Source: Paraburkholderia sp. C35
GTDB lineage: Bacteria; Pseudomonadota; Gammaproteobacteria; Burkholderiales; Burkholderiaceae
Assembly (NCBI RefSeq): GCF_003121405.1
Contig: NZ_QBUY01000067.1
Location: 1 to 47,637 of the forward strand
DNA: 47,637 bases
Direction: 5' to 3'
Shown: in pieces, positions 27,071 through 34,128 of the stretch
How the letters are laid out: each line of letters begins with the position of its first letter
Position numbering within the stretch: the stretch's first letter is position 1
The notes under the pieces: generated by a model
Told to the model about the DNA's origin: nothing
Seen by the model: only the letters and a program-made list of their open reading frames with translations
Database searches by the model: none
Made by a program: the position numbers and the translations under genes

Positions 27071-27406
27071 TCAGCGCTTGTAGAGTTCGCGAACGGCGTC
27101 TTCGATATGCTGACGCAAGAGACGCCGTTCTTCGGGCGTCATGTGTCCGTCGCGTCGGCGCTGGTCGAGATCAGGCGGCACGGCAGTTGCTCGCATGATC
27201 GTGTCGGACGCCGGGTTGTCGGCGTTGGGATTGTGCGGCTGGCGGCTCGAGCGCATATGCGGACGCTGAGGCGGGCGCGTATCTGTGCTGCGTTCCGTCG
27301 AGGAATCGGCATAGGCGGAGGCCGGGCTCAACGCGCTCGCGAACACGATCGCCACTGCTACTGCGATCACGCTCAGGCGCATAGTCGGCCAGACCCCTCC
27401 CTTCAT
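27071..27406 (-). CDS. Small secreted protein with C-terminal EERRxLRQHIxDAxRELY motif
   Basis: The 111-residue product has an N-terminal signal sequence (MRLSVIAVAVAIVFASALS core, cleavage near SAYA). A Pro/Arg/Ser-rich, probably disordered middle follows, then a charged helical tail, TPEERRLLRQHIEDAVREL. Similar tails occur in many small proteobacterial exported proteins of unknown role. The first in-frame ATG (27406) adds eight residues before MRLSV; either start keeps the signal. It is divergent from ompR with 240 bp between, so the two may share a regulatory region. No domain is recognised. Confidence 0.65.
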   Translation of the reverse strand: MKGGVWPTMRLSVIAVAVAIVFASALSPASAYADSSTERSTDTRPPQRPHMRSSRQPHNPNADNPASDTIMRATAVPPDLDQRRRDGHMTPEERRLLRQHIEDAVRELYKR

Positions 27407-27578
27407 CTTGTTCCCTTCGTGGCGCGGCAACCGGCAACCTCAGATACGTGTATTGACTCCGGTTCTCGAAACCGGGTGCGAGAGCTTTATTCGAGTGAAG
27501 TATCTACCGAACTGGCGCAAACAGTAAAGGAGTGTAAGCGCCAAGGCTTTACGTCGTGCCACAGGCCGGGTAAATTTT

Positions 27579-27601
27579 GTAACTGACTGTTACGTGATAA
27601 T
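27579..27601 (+). promoter_or_regulatory. Putative ompR promoter with inverted repeat
   Basis: GTAAC-TGACT-GTTAC (27579–27593) is followed at once by GATAAT (27596–27601), a fair -10 box 45 bp before the ompR ATG. The -35 is poor, which fits an activated or regulated promoter. The palindrome may be an operator. Confidence 0.4.
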
Positions 27602-27646
27602 TGGTGCAAACGCGCACCCCTTTCTAATCGCGCTAAGATGCCGACC

Positions 27647-28372
27647 ATGGAAACCAAAAACCCTTCGAAAATCCTCGTCGTCGATGACGACCCGCGCCTA
27701 CGCGATCTGCTGCGCCGTTACCTCGGCGAGCAGGGCTTCAACGTTTATGTCGCAGAGAATGCGCCCTCGATGAACAAGCTGTGGGTGCGTGAACGTTTCG
27801 ATCTGCTCGTGCTCGACCTGATGCTGCCGGGCGAAGACGGTCTCTCCATCTGCCGGCGTCTGCGCGGCAGCAACGATCGCACGCCGATCATCATGCTCAC
27901 CGCCAAGGGTGAGGATGTCGATCGCATCGTGGGCCTCGAAATGGGCGCCGACGATTACCTGCCCAAGCCATTCAATCCGCGTGAGCTGGTCGCGCGCATT
28001 CACGCCGTGTTGCGCCGTCAGTCGCCGTCCGAATTGCCGGGCGCACCGTCGGAAACGTCGGAAGTCTTCGAGTTCGGCGAATTCGCGCTGACCCTCGCCA
28101 CGCGCACGCTCACCAAGGCGGGCCAGGAAATCCCGTTGACCACGGGCGAATTCTCGGTGCTCAAGGTATTCGCGCGCCATCCACGTCAACCGCTGTCGCG
28201 CGAAAAGCTGATGGAACTCGCGCGCGGTCGTGAATACGAAGTGTTCGATCGCAGTCTCGACGTGCAGATTTCGCGTCTGCGCAAGCTGATCGAACCGGAT
28301 CCGGGCAGCCCGCGTTTCATCCAGACCGTGTGGGGTCTGGGCTACGTGTTCATTCCCGACGGCGCAGCCTGA
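27647..28372 (+). CDS. ompR: Response regulator OmpR
   Basis: OmpR-type regulators bind DNA after phosphorylation by their sensor kinase, commonly in response to osmolarity or envelope cues. The 241-residue product has a receiver with the acidic pocket DDD (13–15), phospho-acceptor D57 in VLDLMLPGEDG, a Thr in IIMLTAKG and a Lys in YLPKPFNP. A C-terminal winged helix contains SREKLMELARGREYEVFDRS and ends TVWGLGYVFIPD. I prefer ATG 27647, which has AAGA upstream, over 27638. envZ follows after 40 bp. Confidence 0.94.
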   Translation: METKNPSKILVVDDDPRLRDLLRRYLGEQGFNVYVAENAPSMNKLWVRERFDLLVLDLMLPGEDGLSICRRLRGSNDRTPIIMLTAKGEDVDRIVGLEMGADDYLPKPFNPRELVARIHAVLRRQSPSELPGAPSETSEVFEFGEFALTLATRTLTKAGQEIPLTTGEFSVLKVFARHPRQPLSREKLMELARGREYEVFDRSLDVQISRLRKLIEPDPGSPRFIQTVWGLGYVFIPDGAA

Positions 28373-28412
28373 GTTTGCCGTTCCAGTTGTCTCTCTTCAA
28401 TAAGAAGGCCGC

Positions 28413-29762
28413 ATGCGGATCGACCGGCGCCTCCTGACGCTCGCGTTCGGCGGCCTGTTCTGGCGAACGTTTCTGCTGATCGCGCTCCTCATCGCGGTCA
28501 GCCTCGCCGCATGGTTCCAGAGCTTTCGCGTGATCGAGCGCGAGCCGCGTGCACAACGCGTCGCGCTGCAGCTCGTCGCGATCGTCAAGCTCACGCGCAC
28601 CGCACTCCTCTATTCCGATCCCGATCTGCGGCGCGCACTGCTGCAGGATCTGGAGAGCAATGAAGGCGTGCGCGTGTATCCGCGCGAAACCACCGACAAG
28701 TACAAGCTCCAGCCCGACGAATCGCTCAATCGTTTGATCGAACATGACATTCGCGGGCGTCTCGGCGACGACACGATCATCGCGCAGTCGGTGAACGATA
28801 TTCCCGGCGTGTGGATCAGCTTCAAGATCGACGACGACGATTACTGGGTCGCCCTCGACCGCGATCAACTCGATAGCGTCACGGGTTTGCAGTGGGCCGG
28901 CTGGGGTATTTTCGCGTTGGCGCTGTCGCTATTCGGCGCGGCATTCATCACGAGTCTCGTGAACCGTCCGTTCGCGCGGCTGGCGATGGCCGCGCGCAAG
29001 GTCGGCTCGGGCCAGGCGCCCGAGAAACTGCCCGAGCGTGGCATGGGCGTCGCGGCGGAAACCAATCGAAGCTTCAACCAGATGGTGCAGGATCTCGAGC
29101 AACTCGAAGCCGATCGCGCGCTGATGCTCGCCGGTATCTCGCACGATCTGCGCACGCCACTCGCGCGTCTGCGCCTGGAGACGGAAATGAGTCCGTCGGA
29201 TCAGGCGACCAAGGACGCGATGATCGACGACATCGAACAGATGGACATGATCATCGGGCGCTTCCTCGACTACGCGCGCCCGGTTTCGCGAAACCCTGAA
29301 CCGGTGGATCTCTCGGTGATCGCCGGCGAACTGGCCGCACGCATGTCGAGCGAAGACGGCATGCGACTGGTCACGCGCCTTGCACCCTCCGCCGTGATCG
29401 AAGCAGACGAGACGGACATCAGACGCGTCGTCGGCAATCTGATTGAGAACGCACGCAAGTACGGTCTATCTGAATCGGATGGTAGCCCGCATGTGATTCT
29501 TGAGCCGCGTGTCTCGCATTCTCGCGTTGAGCTATCCGTCGTCGATGAAGGTCCGGGCATTCCGGAAGATCAACTCGCGCTCGTCACGCGACCGTTCTAT
29601 CGCGTGAATTCGGCACGCACGCAAGCGAACGGAACGGGCCTTGGCATGGCGATCGTGCAGCGGCTGGTCGGGCGTTATCGTGGTGCATTGCGGTTGCGTA
29701 ATCGCACGCCGCTGCCCGGCCTCGAAGTCACGATTGAGTTCCCGCTCGCCCGAAGCGTCTGA
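28413..29762 (+). CDS. envZ: Osmosensor-type histidine kinase EnvZ
   Basis: This inner-membrane kinase is partner to the OmpR encoded just upstream. The 449-residue product has TM1 (about 14–34), a periplasmic domain of about 125 residues, TM2 (about 161–183), a HAMP linker (VNRPFARLAMAARKV), and a DHp helix with phospho-acceptor His about 244 in GISHDLRTPLAR. The ATPase domain has NLIENARKYG (N box), DEGPGIP (G1) and GTGLGMAIVQRLV (G2). All catalytic boxes are intact. A weak hairpin follows the stop. Confidence 0.93.
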   Translation: MRIDRRLLTLAFGGLFWRTFLLIALLIAVSLAAWFQSFRVIEREPRAQRVALQLVAIVKLTRTALLYSDPDLRRALLQDLESNEGVRVYPRETTDKYKLQPDESLNRLIEHDIRGRLGDDTIIAQSVNDIPGVWISFKIDDDDYWVALDRDQLDSVTGLQWAGWGIFALALSLFGAAFITSLVNRPFARLAMAARKVGSGQAPEKLPERGMGVAAETNRSFNQMVQDLEQLEADRALMLAGISHDLRTPLARLRLETEMSPSDQATKDAMIDDIEQMDMIIGRFLDYARPVSRNPEPVDLSVIAGELAARMSSEDGMRLVTRLAPSAVIEADETDIRRVVGNLIENARKYGLSESDGSPHVILEPRVSHSRVELSVVDEGPGIPEDQLALVTRPFYRVNSARTQANGTGLGMAIVQRLVGRYRGALRLRNRTPLPGLEVTIEFPLARSV

Positions 29763-29777
29763 AATGAGCAGATAGCC

Positions 29778-29793
29778 GGCGGAAATATCCGCC
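29778..29793 (+). terminator. Weak terminator-like hairpin after envZ
   Basis: GGCGGA, loop AATA, TCCGCC, then TCGCATTTT. It is short and its T-run is displaced, so termination may be inefficient. Confidence 0.4.
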
Positions 29794-29901
29794 TCGCATT
29801 TTCATCTGCCACATTTTTGAGCAAATTATTCCCCGCATCTGTGCAAAAACGATCGTTCTAAAATGCACTATCGATGTGTTCGAGAAAATCTATCTACGTT
29901 G

Positions 29902-29944
29902 TTAGATAAAAACTATTGAGTCGATTGACTAATAGAGTTATAGT
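29902..29944 (+). promoter_or_regulatory. ahpC promoter with OxyR-like binding site
   Basis: A good σ70 promoter is visible: TTGAGT (29916–29921), a 17-bp spacer, then TATAGT (29939–29944). Overlapping its -35 is TTAG-N7-CTAT (29902–29916), followed after 7 bp by ATTG-N7-GAGT. The first half fits the OxyR pattern ATAG-N7-CTAT-N7-ATAG-N7-CTAT well and the second half poorly. Position and the downstream peroxiredoxin gene fit OxyR activation (inference). Confidence 0.6.
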
Positions 29945-30033
29945 TTTCTTCGTGACACGCGTTCGTTATAGCCAGCGTGTAGTTTGAGCGGGCTGTTTTG
30001 AATCTTCTTTGCCACTTCTCAAGGAGTCAACGC

Positions 30034-30582
30034 ATGAAAACTGTCGGCGATAAGCTCGAAGCCTTTACCGTCACCGCTGCGAAGCCGGGTTTCAACAACC
30101 ACGAAGAGAACGGCGTGTCGGCGTTCGAAGAAATCACCGAATCGTCGTTCCCGGGCAAGTGGAAGATCATCTATTTCTACCCGAAGGACTTCACGTTTGT
30201 TTGCCCGACGGAAATCGTCGAATTCGGCAAGCTGGCGAAGGACTTCGAAGAGCGTGACGCGATTCTGCTCGGCGGCAGCGTCGACAACGAATTCGTCAAG
30301 CTCGCATGGCGCCGCGAGCACAAGGACCTGAGCAAGCTGAACCACTACGCGTTCGGCGACGTCAAGGGCGAGCTGATCGACCAGCTCGGCGTGCGCGACA
30401 AGGAAGCTGGCGTCGCGCTGCGCGCCACCTTCGTCGTCGATCCGGACAACACGATCCAGCACGTTTCGGTGAACAACCTGAACGTCGGTCGTAACCCGGA
30501 AGAAGTCCTGCGTATCCTGGACGGTCTGCAAACGGACGAACTGTGCCCGTGCAACCGCGCAGTCGGCGGCGCGACGCTGTAA
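30034..30582 (+). CDS. ahpC: Alkyl hydroperoxide reductase AhpC (2-Cys peroxiredoxin)
   Basis: AhpC reduces hydrogen peroxide, organic peroxides and peroxynitrite in the cytoplasm. The 182-residue product has the peroxidatic Cys57 in DFTFVCPTE. Near its C-terminus DELCPCNRAVGG holds the resolving Cys (171 or 173). A perfect AAGGAG precedes ATG 30034. The partner reductase gene ahpD follows, replacing the AhpF system of enterics. An OxyR-like site lies upstream. Confidence 0.95.
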   Translation: MKTVGDKLEAFTVTAAKPGFNNHEENGVSAFEEITESSFPGKWKIIYFYPKDFTFVCPTEIVEFGKLAKDFEERDAILLGGSVDNEFVKLAWRREHKDLSKLNHYAFGDVKGELIDQLGVRDKEAGVALRATFVVDPDNTIQHVSVNNLNVGRNPEEVLRILDGLQTDELCPCNRAVGGATL

Positions 30583-30595
30583 TACCGTGCAGCTG

Positions 30596-30634
30596 AAAGC
30601 CCGCTAAGCTTGAAAAGGCCAGCGGGCTTTTTTA
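30596..30634 (+). terminator. Terminator between ahpC and ahpD
   Basis: AAAGCCCGCT, loop of 15 nt, AGCGGGCTTTTTT. Located between two functionally linked genes, it probably lowers ahpD expression relative to ahpC by partial termination. Confidence 0.82.
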
Positions 30635-30658
30635 TCGGTTATTTGATAGGAGATATCA

Positions 30659-31183
30659 ATGGAATTCATCGCCGCGATTAAGGAGTGGATCCCCGATTAC
30701 GCGAAAGACATTCGCCTGAATCTGGACGGCACGATTGCGCGCTCATCGCTGGAAGGCAACGATGCCGTCGGCGTCGCGCTCGCCGCCGCGTTCGCTGCGA
30801 AAAGCCCGAAGATCATCGCCGCGATCCGCGAATCCGGTGTGCTGTCGCCGGAAGAAGTCAACGGCGCGCTGACGGCGGCCTCGCTGATGGGCATGAACAA
30901 CGTCTGGTATCCGTACCTCGACATGGCGGACAGCGCCGATCTCAAGTCGCAGCCGGCTGGCTTGCGCATGAACGCGTATGCGTCGCATGGCGGCGTCGAC
31001 AAGCGCCGCTTCGAGATGTTTGCGCTCTCGGCATCGATCATCGGCAAGTGCCCTCATTGCGTGAAGTCGCACTTCGAGACGCTCGTCGCCGAAGGCATGA
31101 GCTCGACGCAACTGCGCGACGTCGGCCGTATCGCGGCCGTCGTCAATGCGGCGGCACAAGTGATCGTCGCTGAAGGCAAGTAA
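30659..31183 (+). CDS. ahpD: Alkyl hydroperoxide reductase AhpD (alkylhydroperoxidase)
   Basis: AhpD regenerates AhpC and, as known from mycobacteria, links it to dihydrolipoamide-dependent reductants. The 174-residue product has the CMD-like motif KCPHCVKSH with Cys131, Cys134 and His138, preceded by Glu119 in RRFEMFALS, the proton-relay set known for AhpD. AGGAGAT precedes ATG 30659. It lies 76 bp after ahpC behind a terminator hairpin. Confidence 0.95.
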   Translation: MEFIAAIKEWIPDYAKDIRLNLDGTIARSSLEGNDAVGVALAAAFAAKSPKIIAAIRESGVLSPEEVNGALTAASLMGMNNVWYPYLDMADSADLKSQPAGLRMNAYASHGGVDKRRFEMFALSASIIGKCPHCVKSHFETLVAEGMSSTQLRDVGRIAAVVNAAAQVIVAEGK

Positions 31184-31215
31184 GCCTGGCGCTCGCCTCT
31201 CCCGCACGATCAAAC

Positions 31216-31239
31216 ACGCCACGCCATGCGTGGCGTTTT
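31216..31239 (+). terminator. Terminator of ahpD
   Basis: ACGCCACGC, loop CAT, GCGTGGCGT then TTT. It lies 33 bp after the ahpD stop and before the convergent acyltransferase gene. Confidence 0.75.
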
Positions 31240-31257
31240 GCATTGGTCGCGATGTAG

Positions 31258-32451
31258 TTAGCGAGACTGAGTTTGCGTTTGCGTTTGCGTCCTCACAGCG
31301 GGCAATCTGCGTGCAATCGCTGCCTCGAGCGGCTTTTTCAGTTCGAGCAGGGGCTTTTCGATCAGATGCCACGACAGATGTGCGAGCAGCACGGCGAGCG
31401 CGAATTGCAGCGTGAGTGCGAATAGCGTTGGCATCCACGACGGCGCATGCAGCCAGGCAAACCAGGATGGCACGTGACCGAACTTCGCCGGAATCAGGTT
31501 GTGAAACAGATAGAAGCCGTAACTGATCTTGCCGAGATAAGCGAGCGGCTCGCACTCCAGCGCTCTCACGACAAAGCCGCCAGGACCGCCGACGATCCAC
31601 GCGAACAGCATGCACAGCGACAGCGCGAGGCCAATCTCGATCCATGCGGAATTAAGCATGCGCACTGGCAACGTCCATTGATCCCAGATCGGCAGCGTCG
31701 CAAACAGCAGCATACCGAGCGCGCCGGCGCTCCCGATCGACGAACGCCCACCGGCGATCCCCTGCCGCCTCATCACGCCGCACAATCCACCTAGCGCAAG
31801 CAGCGCGGCGTTCAACGGCGAGAACGCGTAAAGCAAAGGCTCGCTGGCATCGGCGGCATGCATCGCAAGATGACCTATGACGCCGGCTACGACCATCAGC
31901 ACACACACCCTCCGCTGCTTCGAGGCCGGCGTCAACACCAGCAAAAATGGCGCGACGAGATAGAACTGCTGCTCGACGGCGAGACTCCAGAAGAGCGAGA
32001 CCGACCCCGGCCAGCCGTCCTTCACGACACCGATCCAGTAGATCGACAGAAAAGCGAAGTGCCACGCGAGTCCAAGATCGACATCGCGCTGATAGAACAA
32101 CGCATGCGCGATCGACAGCGCGATCAGCAACAGATAGTAGATGGGGAAAATGCGCAGTGCGCGCTTCATGAAAAACACGCACATCACGGCCTGGCGCCGC
32201 GCGCTGCCCGCCTCGATGCGCAGACGGTCGCGATGCAGTTCGCCGATGATCAGAAAACCGCTGATCAGAAAGAAAATCCACACACCGAGCTTGCCGACGT
32301 CGATGGCTTCGACGTGCGCCTTGTGCGACAGGAACACCAGCACGACAGCCAGCGCTCTGAGCCCATCGAGGCCACGCACGTGGCGCTTCGCGTGTCCCGC
32401 ATGTTCGACGTGCGTATCGACCGCCGCCCTTGTCCGTCCGCTTGACTTCAT
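31258..32451 (-). CDS. Acyltransferase 3 family membrane protein (OafA/YrhL-like)
   Basis: These integral inner-membrane enzymes transfer acetyl or other acyl groups to surface sugars such as O-antigen. The 397-residue product has the family opening RGLDGLRALAVVLVFLSH with the catalytic-type His. Further motifs are GVWIFFLISGFLI, MKRALRIFPIYYLL, FWSLAVEQQFYLVAP and the late ISYGFYLFHNLI. About ten hydrophobic helices are visible. The extreme C-terminus is a Thr-Gln repeat made by three perfect hexanucleotides (31272–31289). No sugar-biosynthesis genes lie nearby, so the target is unknown. ATG 32451 is chosen over a GTG nine bases upstream. Confidence 0.9.
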   Translation of the reverse strand: MKSSGRTRAAVDTHVEHAGHAKRHVRGLDGLRALAVVLVFLSHKAHVEAIDVGKLGVWIFFLISGFLIIGELHRDRLRIEAGSARRQAVMCVFFMKRALRIFPIYYLLLIALSIAHALFYQRDVDLGLAWHFAFLSIYWIGVVKDGWPGSVSLFWSLAVEQQFYLVAPFLLVLTPASKQRRVCVLMVVAGVIGHLAMHAADASEPLLYAFSPLNAALLALGGLCGVMRRQGIAGGRSSIGSAGALGMLLFATLPIWDQWTLPVRMLNSAWIEIGLALSLCMLFAWIVGGPGGFVVRALECEPLAYLGKISYGFYLFHNLIPAKFGHVPSWFAWLHAPSWMPTLFALTLQFALAVLLAHLSWHLIEKPLLELKKPLEAAIARRLPAVRTQTQTQTQSR

Positions 32452-32595
32452 GCGGCCCACTGTAAACGGACAAATATCGACAAAAATTCGCAGCGGCCGA
32501 ATTCGGGTTTTTTAACGCATTTTCGCGCGCGAAACCGGCAAATGATGCATGTTCACGCGCGGGCCAGGCAAATCTGACCCGCTACAACGAGACGC

Positions 32596-33075
32596 TCAAG
32601 CGCGCAGCAACAGCGCCGCGGCCTGCGCTTCGATGCCTTCGCCACGGCCGAGATAGCCGAGCTTTTCGTTGGTCTTCGCCTTCACGTTGACGCGCTCGAT
32701 GGGCAAACCGAGGTCTTCGGCGATATTTGCGCGCATGCCTTCGATATGCGGCGCAAGCTTCGGCGCCTGCGCGATCACGGTGCTGTCGACGTTCTGGATC
32801 GTGAAGCCCGCCTTGGCGATGCGCGCCGCGCATTCGCGCAGCAGCACGCGGCTGTTGGCGCCTTTGAACTCCGTCGCCGTATCGGGAAAGTGGCGGCCGA
32901 TGTCGCCGAGCGCGGCGGCACCGAACAGCGCGTCGGTGATCGCGTGCAGCAGCACGTCGGCATCCGAGTGGCCGAGCAGCCCGCGCTCGTACGGAATCGT
33001 CACGCCGCCGATAATCAGCGGGCGTCCCGGCACCAGTGCGTGAACGTCATAGCCTTGTCCGATTCTCAAATCCAT
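32596..33075 (-). CDS. ispF: 2-C-methyl-D-erythritol 2,4-cyclodiphosphate synthase
   Basis: IspF is a zinc-dependent cyclase of the MEP isoprenoid pathway. The 159-residue product has the metal residues in GYDVHAL and GHSDADVLLHA, the GDIGRHFPDT loop and the C-terminal KTNEKLGYLGRGEGIEAQA. ATG 33075 matches the family start (MDLRIGQGYDVH). It lies 90 bp downstream of ispD on the same strand, the usual ispD–ispF pairing. The sequence looks fully functional, in contrast to its partner. Confidence 0.96.
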   Translation of the reverse strand: MDLRIGQGYDVHALVPGRPLIIGGVTIPYERGLLGHSDADVLLHAITDALFGAAALGDIGRHFPDTATEFKGANSRVLLRECAARIAKAGFTIQNVDSTVIAQAPKLAPHIEGMRANIAEDLGLPIERVNVKAKTNEKLGYLGRGEGIEAQAAALLLRA

Positions 33076-33165
33076 ATGCGTGGGGTTCCGTTGTTTCGTG
33101 AAAGCGTTGTGATGATGCTGCCGCCGCACAGGCTGCCTGCCCGCGTGACACGGACGGCATGCCCG

Positions 33166-33876
33166 TCAGCTCGACGTGCCGCGCGCGAGAATCGCTTCGG
33201 CCAGTTCGAAATCTTCGGGATATGTGACCTTGAAATTGCGCAAACTGCCCTGCACCAGTTTAGGCGCGTGTCCCGACCATTCAATCGCGCTGGCTTCGTC
33301 GGTGAGATCGTGGCCGTCGCTCTGGGCGCGCAGGATCGCCTCGCGCAACATGCCGATGCGGAACATCTGCGGCGTCTGCGCCTGCCACAGGCCGTCGCGC
33401 GGCTCGGTGTGGTCGCTGCGGGTGTCGGTGTTCGGCGTCACGCGCTAGAGCGTATCCGCGACGGGCAGCGCCATGATGCCGCCCACGGGATCGTCCTTCA
33501 GCGCGCCGCCCAGCGCGCGGATCAGCCCCGGCGTGATGCCGGGACGCGCGGCGTCGTGCACCAGCACCCAGTCGTCGTCGTGGGCGTTGAATTCGGACAG
33601 CGCGTGCAGCCCGTTGAGCACGGAAGCCTGCCGCGACGCGCCGCCGCAACGCTGCACGGCAAAGCGCAAGCCGGCGAAGCGGCGCGCGTCGAAGTGCTGG
33701 TCGTCGGGCGCGAGCACGACGAGCGTCTGCGTGAACTCACTGCAGGCGTCGAAGGCGGCGAGCGAATAGTGCAACATGTCGCGTCCCGCGACGGTGCGAT
33801 ATTGCTTGGGCATCGGCGCGCCCGAACGGCTGCCGGTGCCGGCGCAAGGGATCAGTGCAAAAAGGCGGGAAGTCAC
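33166..33876 (-). pseudogene. ispD: ispD (MEP cytidylyltransferase), interrupted by an in-frame TAG
   Basis: IspD joins CTP to 2-C-methyl-D-erythritol 4-phosphate in the MEP pathway. Read through one TAG, the frame gives 236 residues, the family length. The N-terminal part has IPCAGTGSRSG and PMPKQY (CTP site) and VLVHDAARPG. At codon 144 (33445–33447) the frame reads ALPVADTL-TAG-RV and continues in the same frame with DGLWQAQTPQMFRIG, LTDEASAIEW and FKVTYPEDFELAEAI. Homologues have Lys there (DTLKR), so one A-to-T change in AAG would explain it. Truncation would remove the catalytic Lys of FKVTYPED and the dimer region. A GTG lies two codons after the stop. The start is GTG 33876 (MTSRLFALIP). 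Confidence 0.88.
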
Positions 33877-33913
33877 GGAACAGACGCGTTGCAGGTGAAA
33901 GTAAAGGACGGAT

Positions 33914-33926
33914 TTTATAATAGGTC
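33914..33926. promoter_or_regulatory. A/T-rich -10-like element upstream of ispD
   Basis: The sequence TTTTATAATAGG gives TATAAT on the plus strand (33916–33921) and TATAAA-like boxes on the minus strand, about 40 bp upstream of the ispD GTG. Neither direction has a good -35. Minus-strand use for ispD–ispF seems more likely because of the short leader. Confidence 0.35.
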
Positions 33927-34128
33927 TCCGGCACGCATAGCCGAGCACGCGTAAACTTGCCGATTACGCACTTTCAGCGTCACGTCCACGCGGCGTCCGC
34001 TGGGGGTTTTCATTGGTTTTCGCAGTTGTGTCCCGCAGCGCTTGTGCTGCAGCTTTTGTGCTGCAGATTGATGCAGTAGACCGTTGAATCGTCGTTCATT
34101 GGCGCCACCCAAAGGCCGTTTCCCTTTT

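Noticed and set aside
33439..33450. A frameshift as the cause of the ispD interruption
   Set aside because: Both sides of the stop are in the same frame and no residues seem lost or gained, so a single substitution in one codon fits better than an indel.
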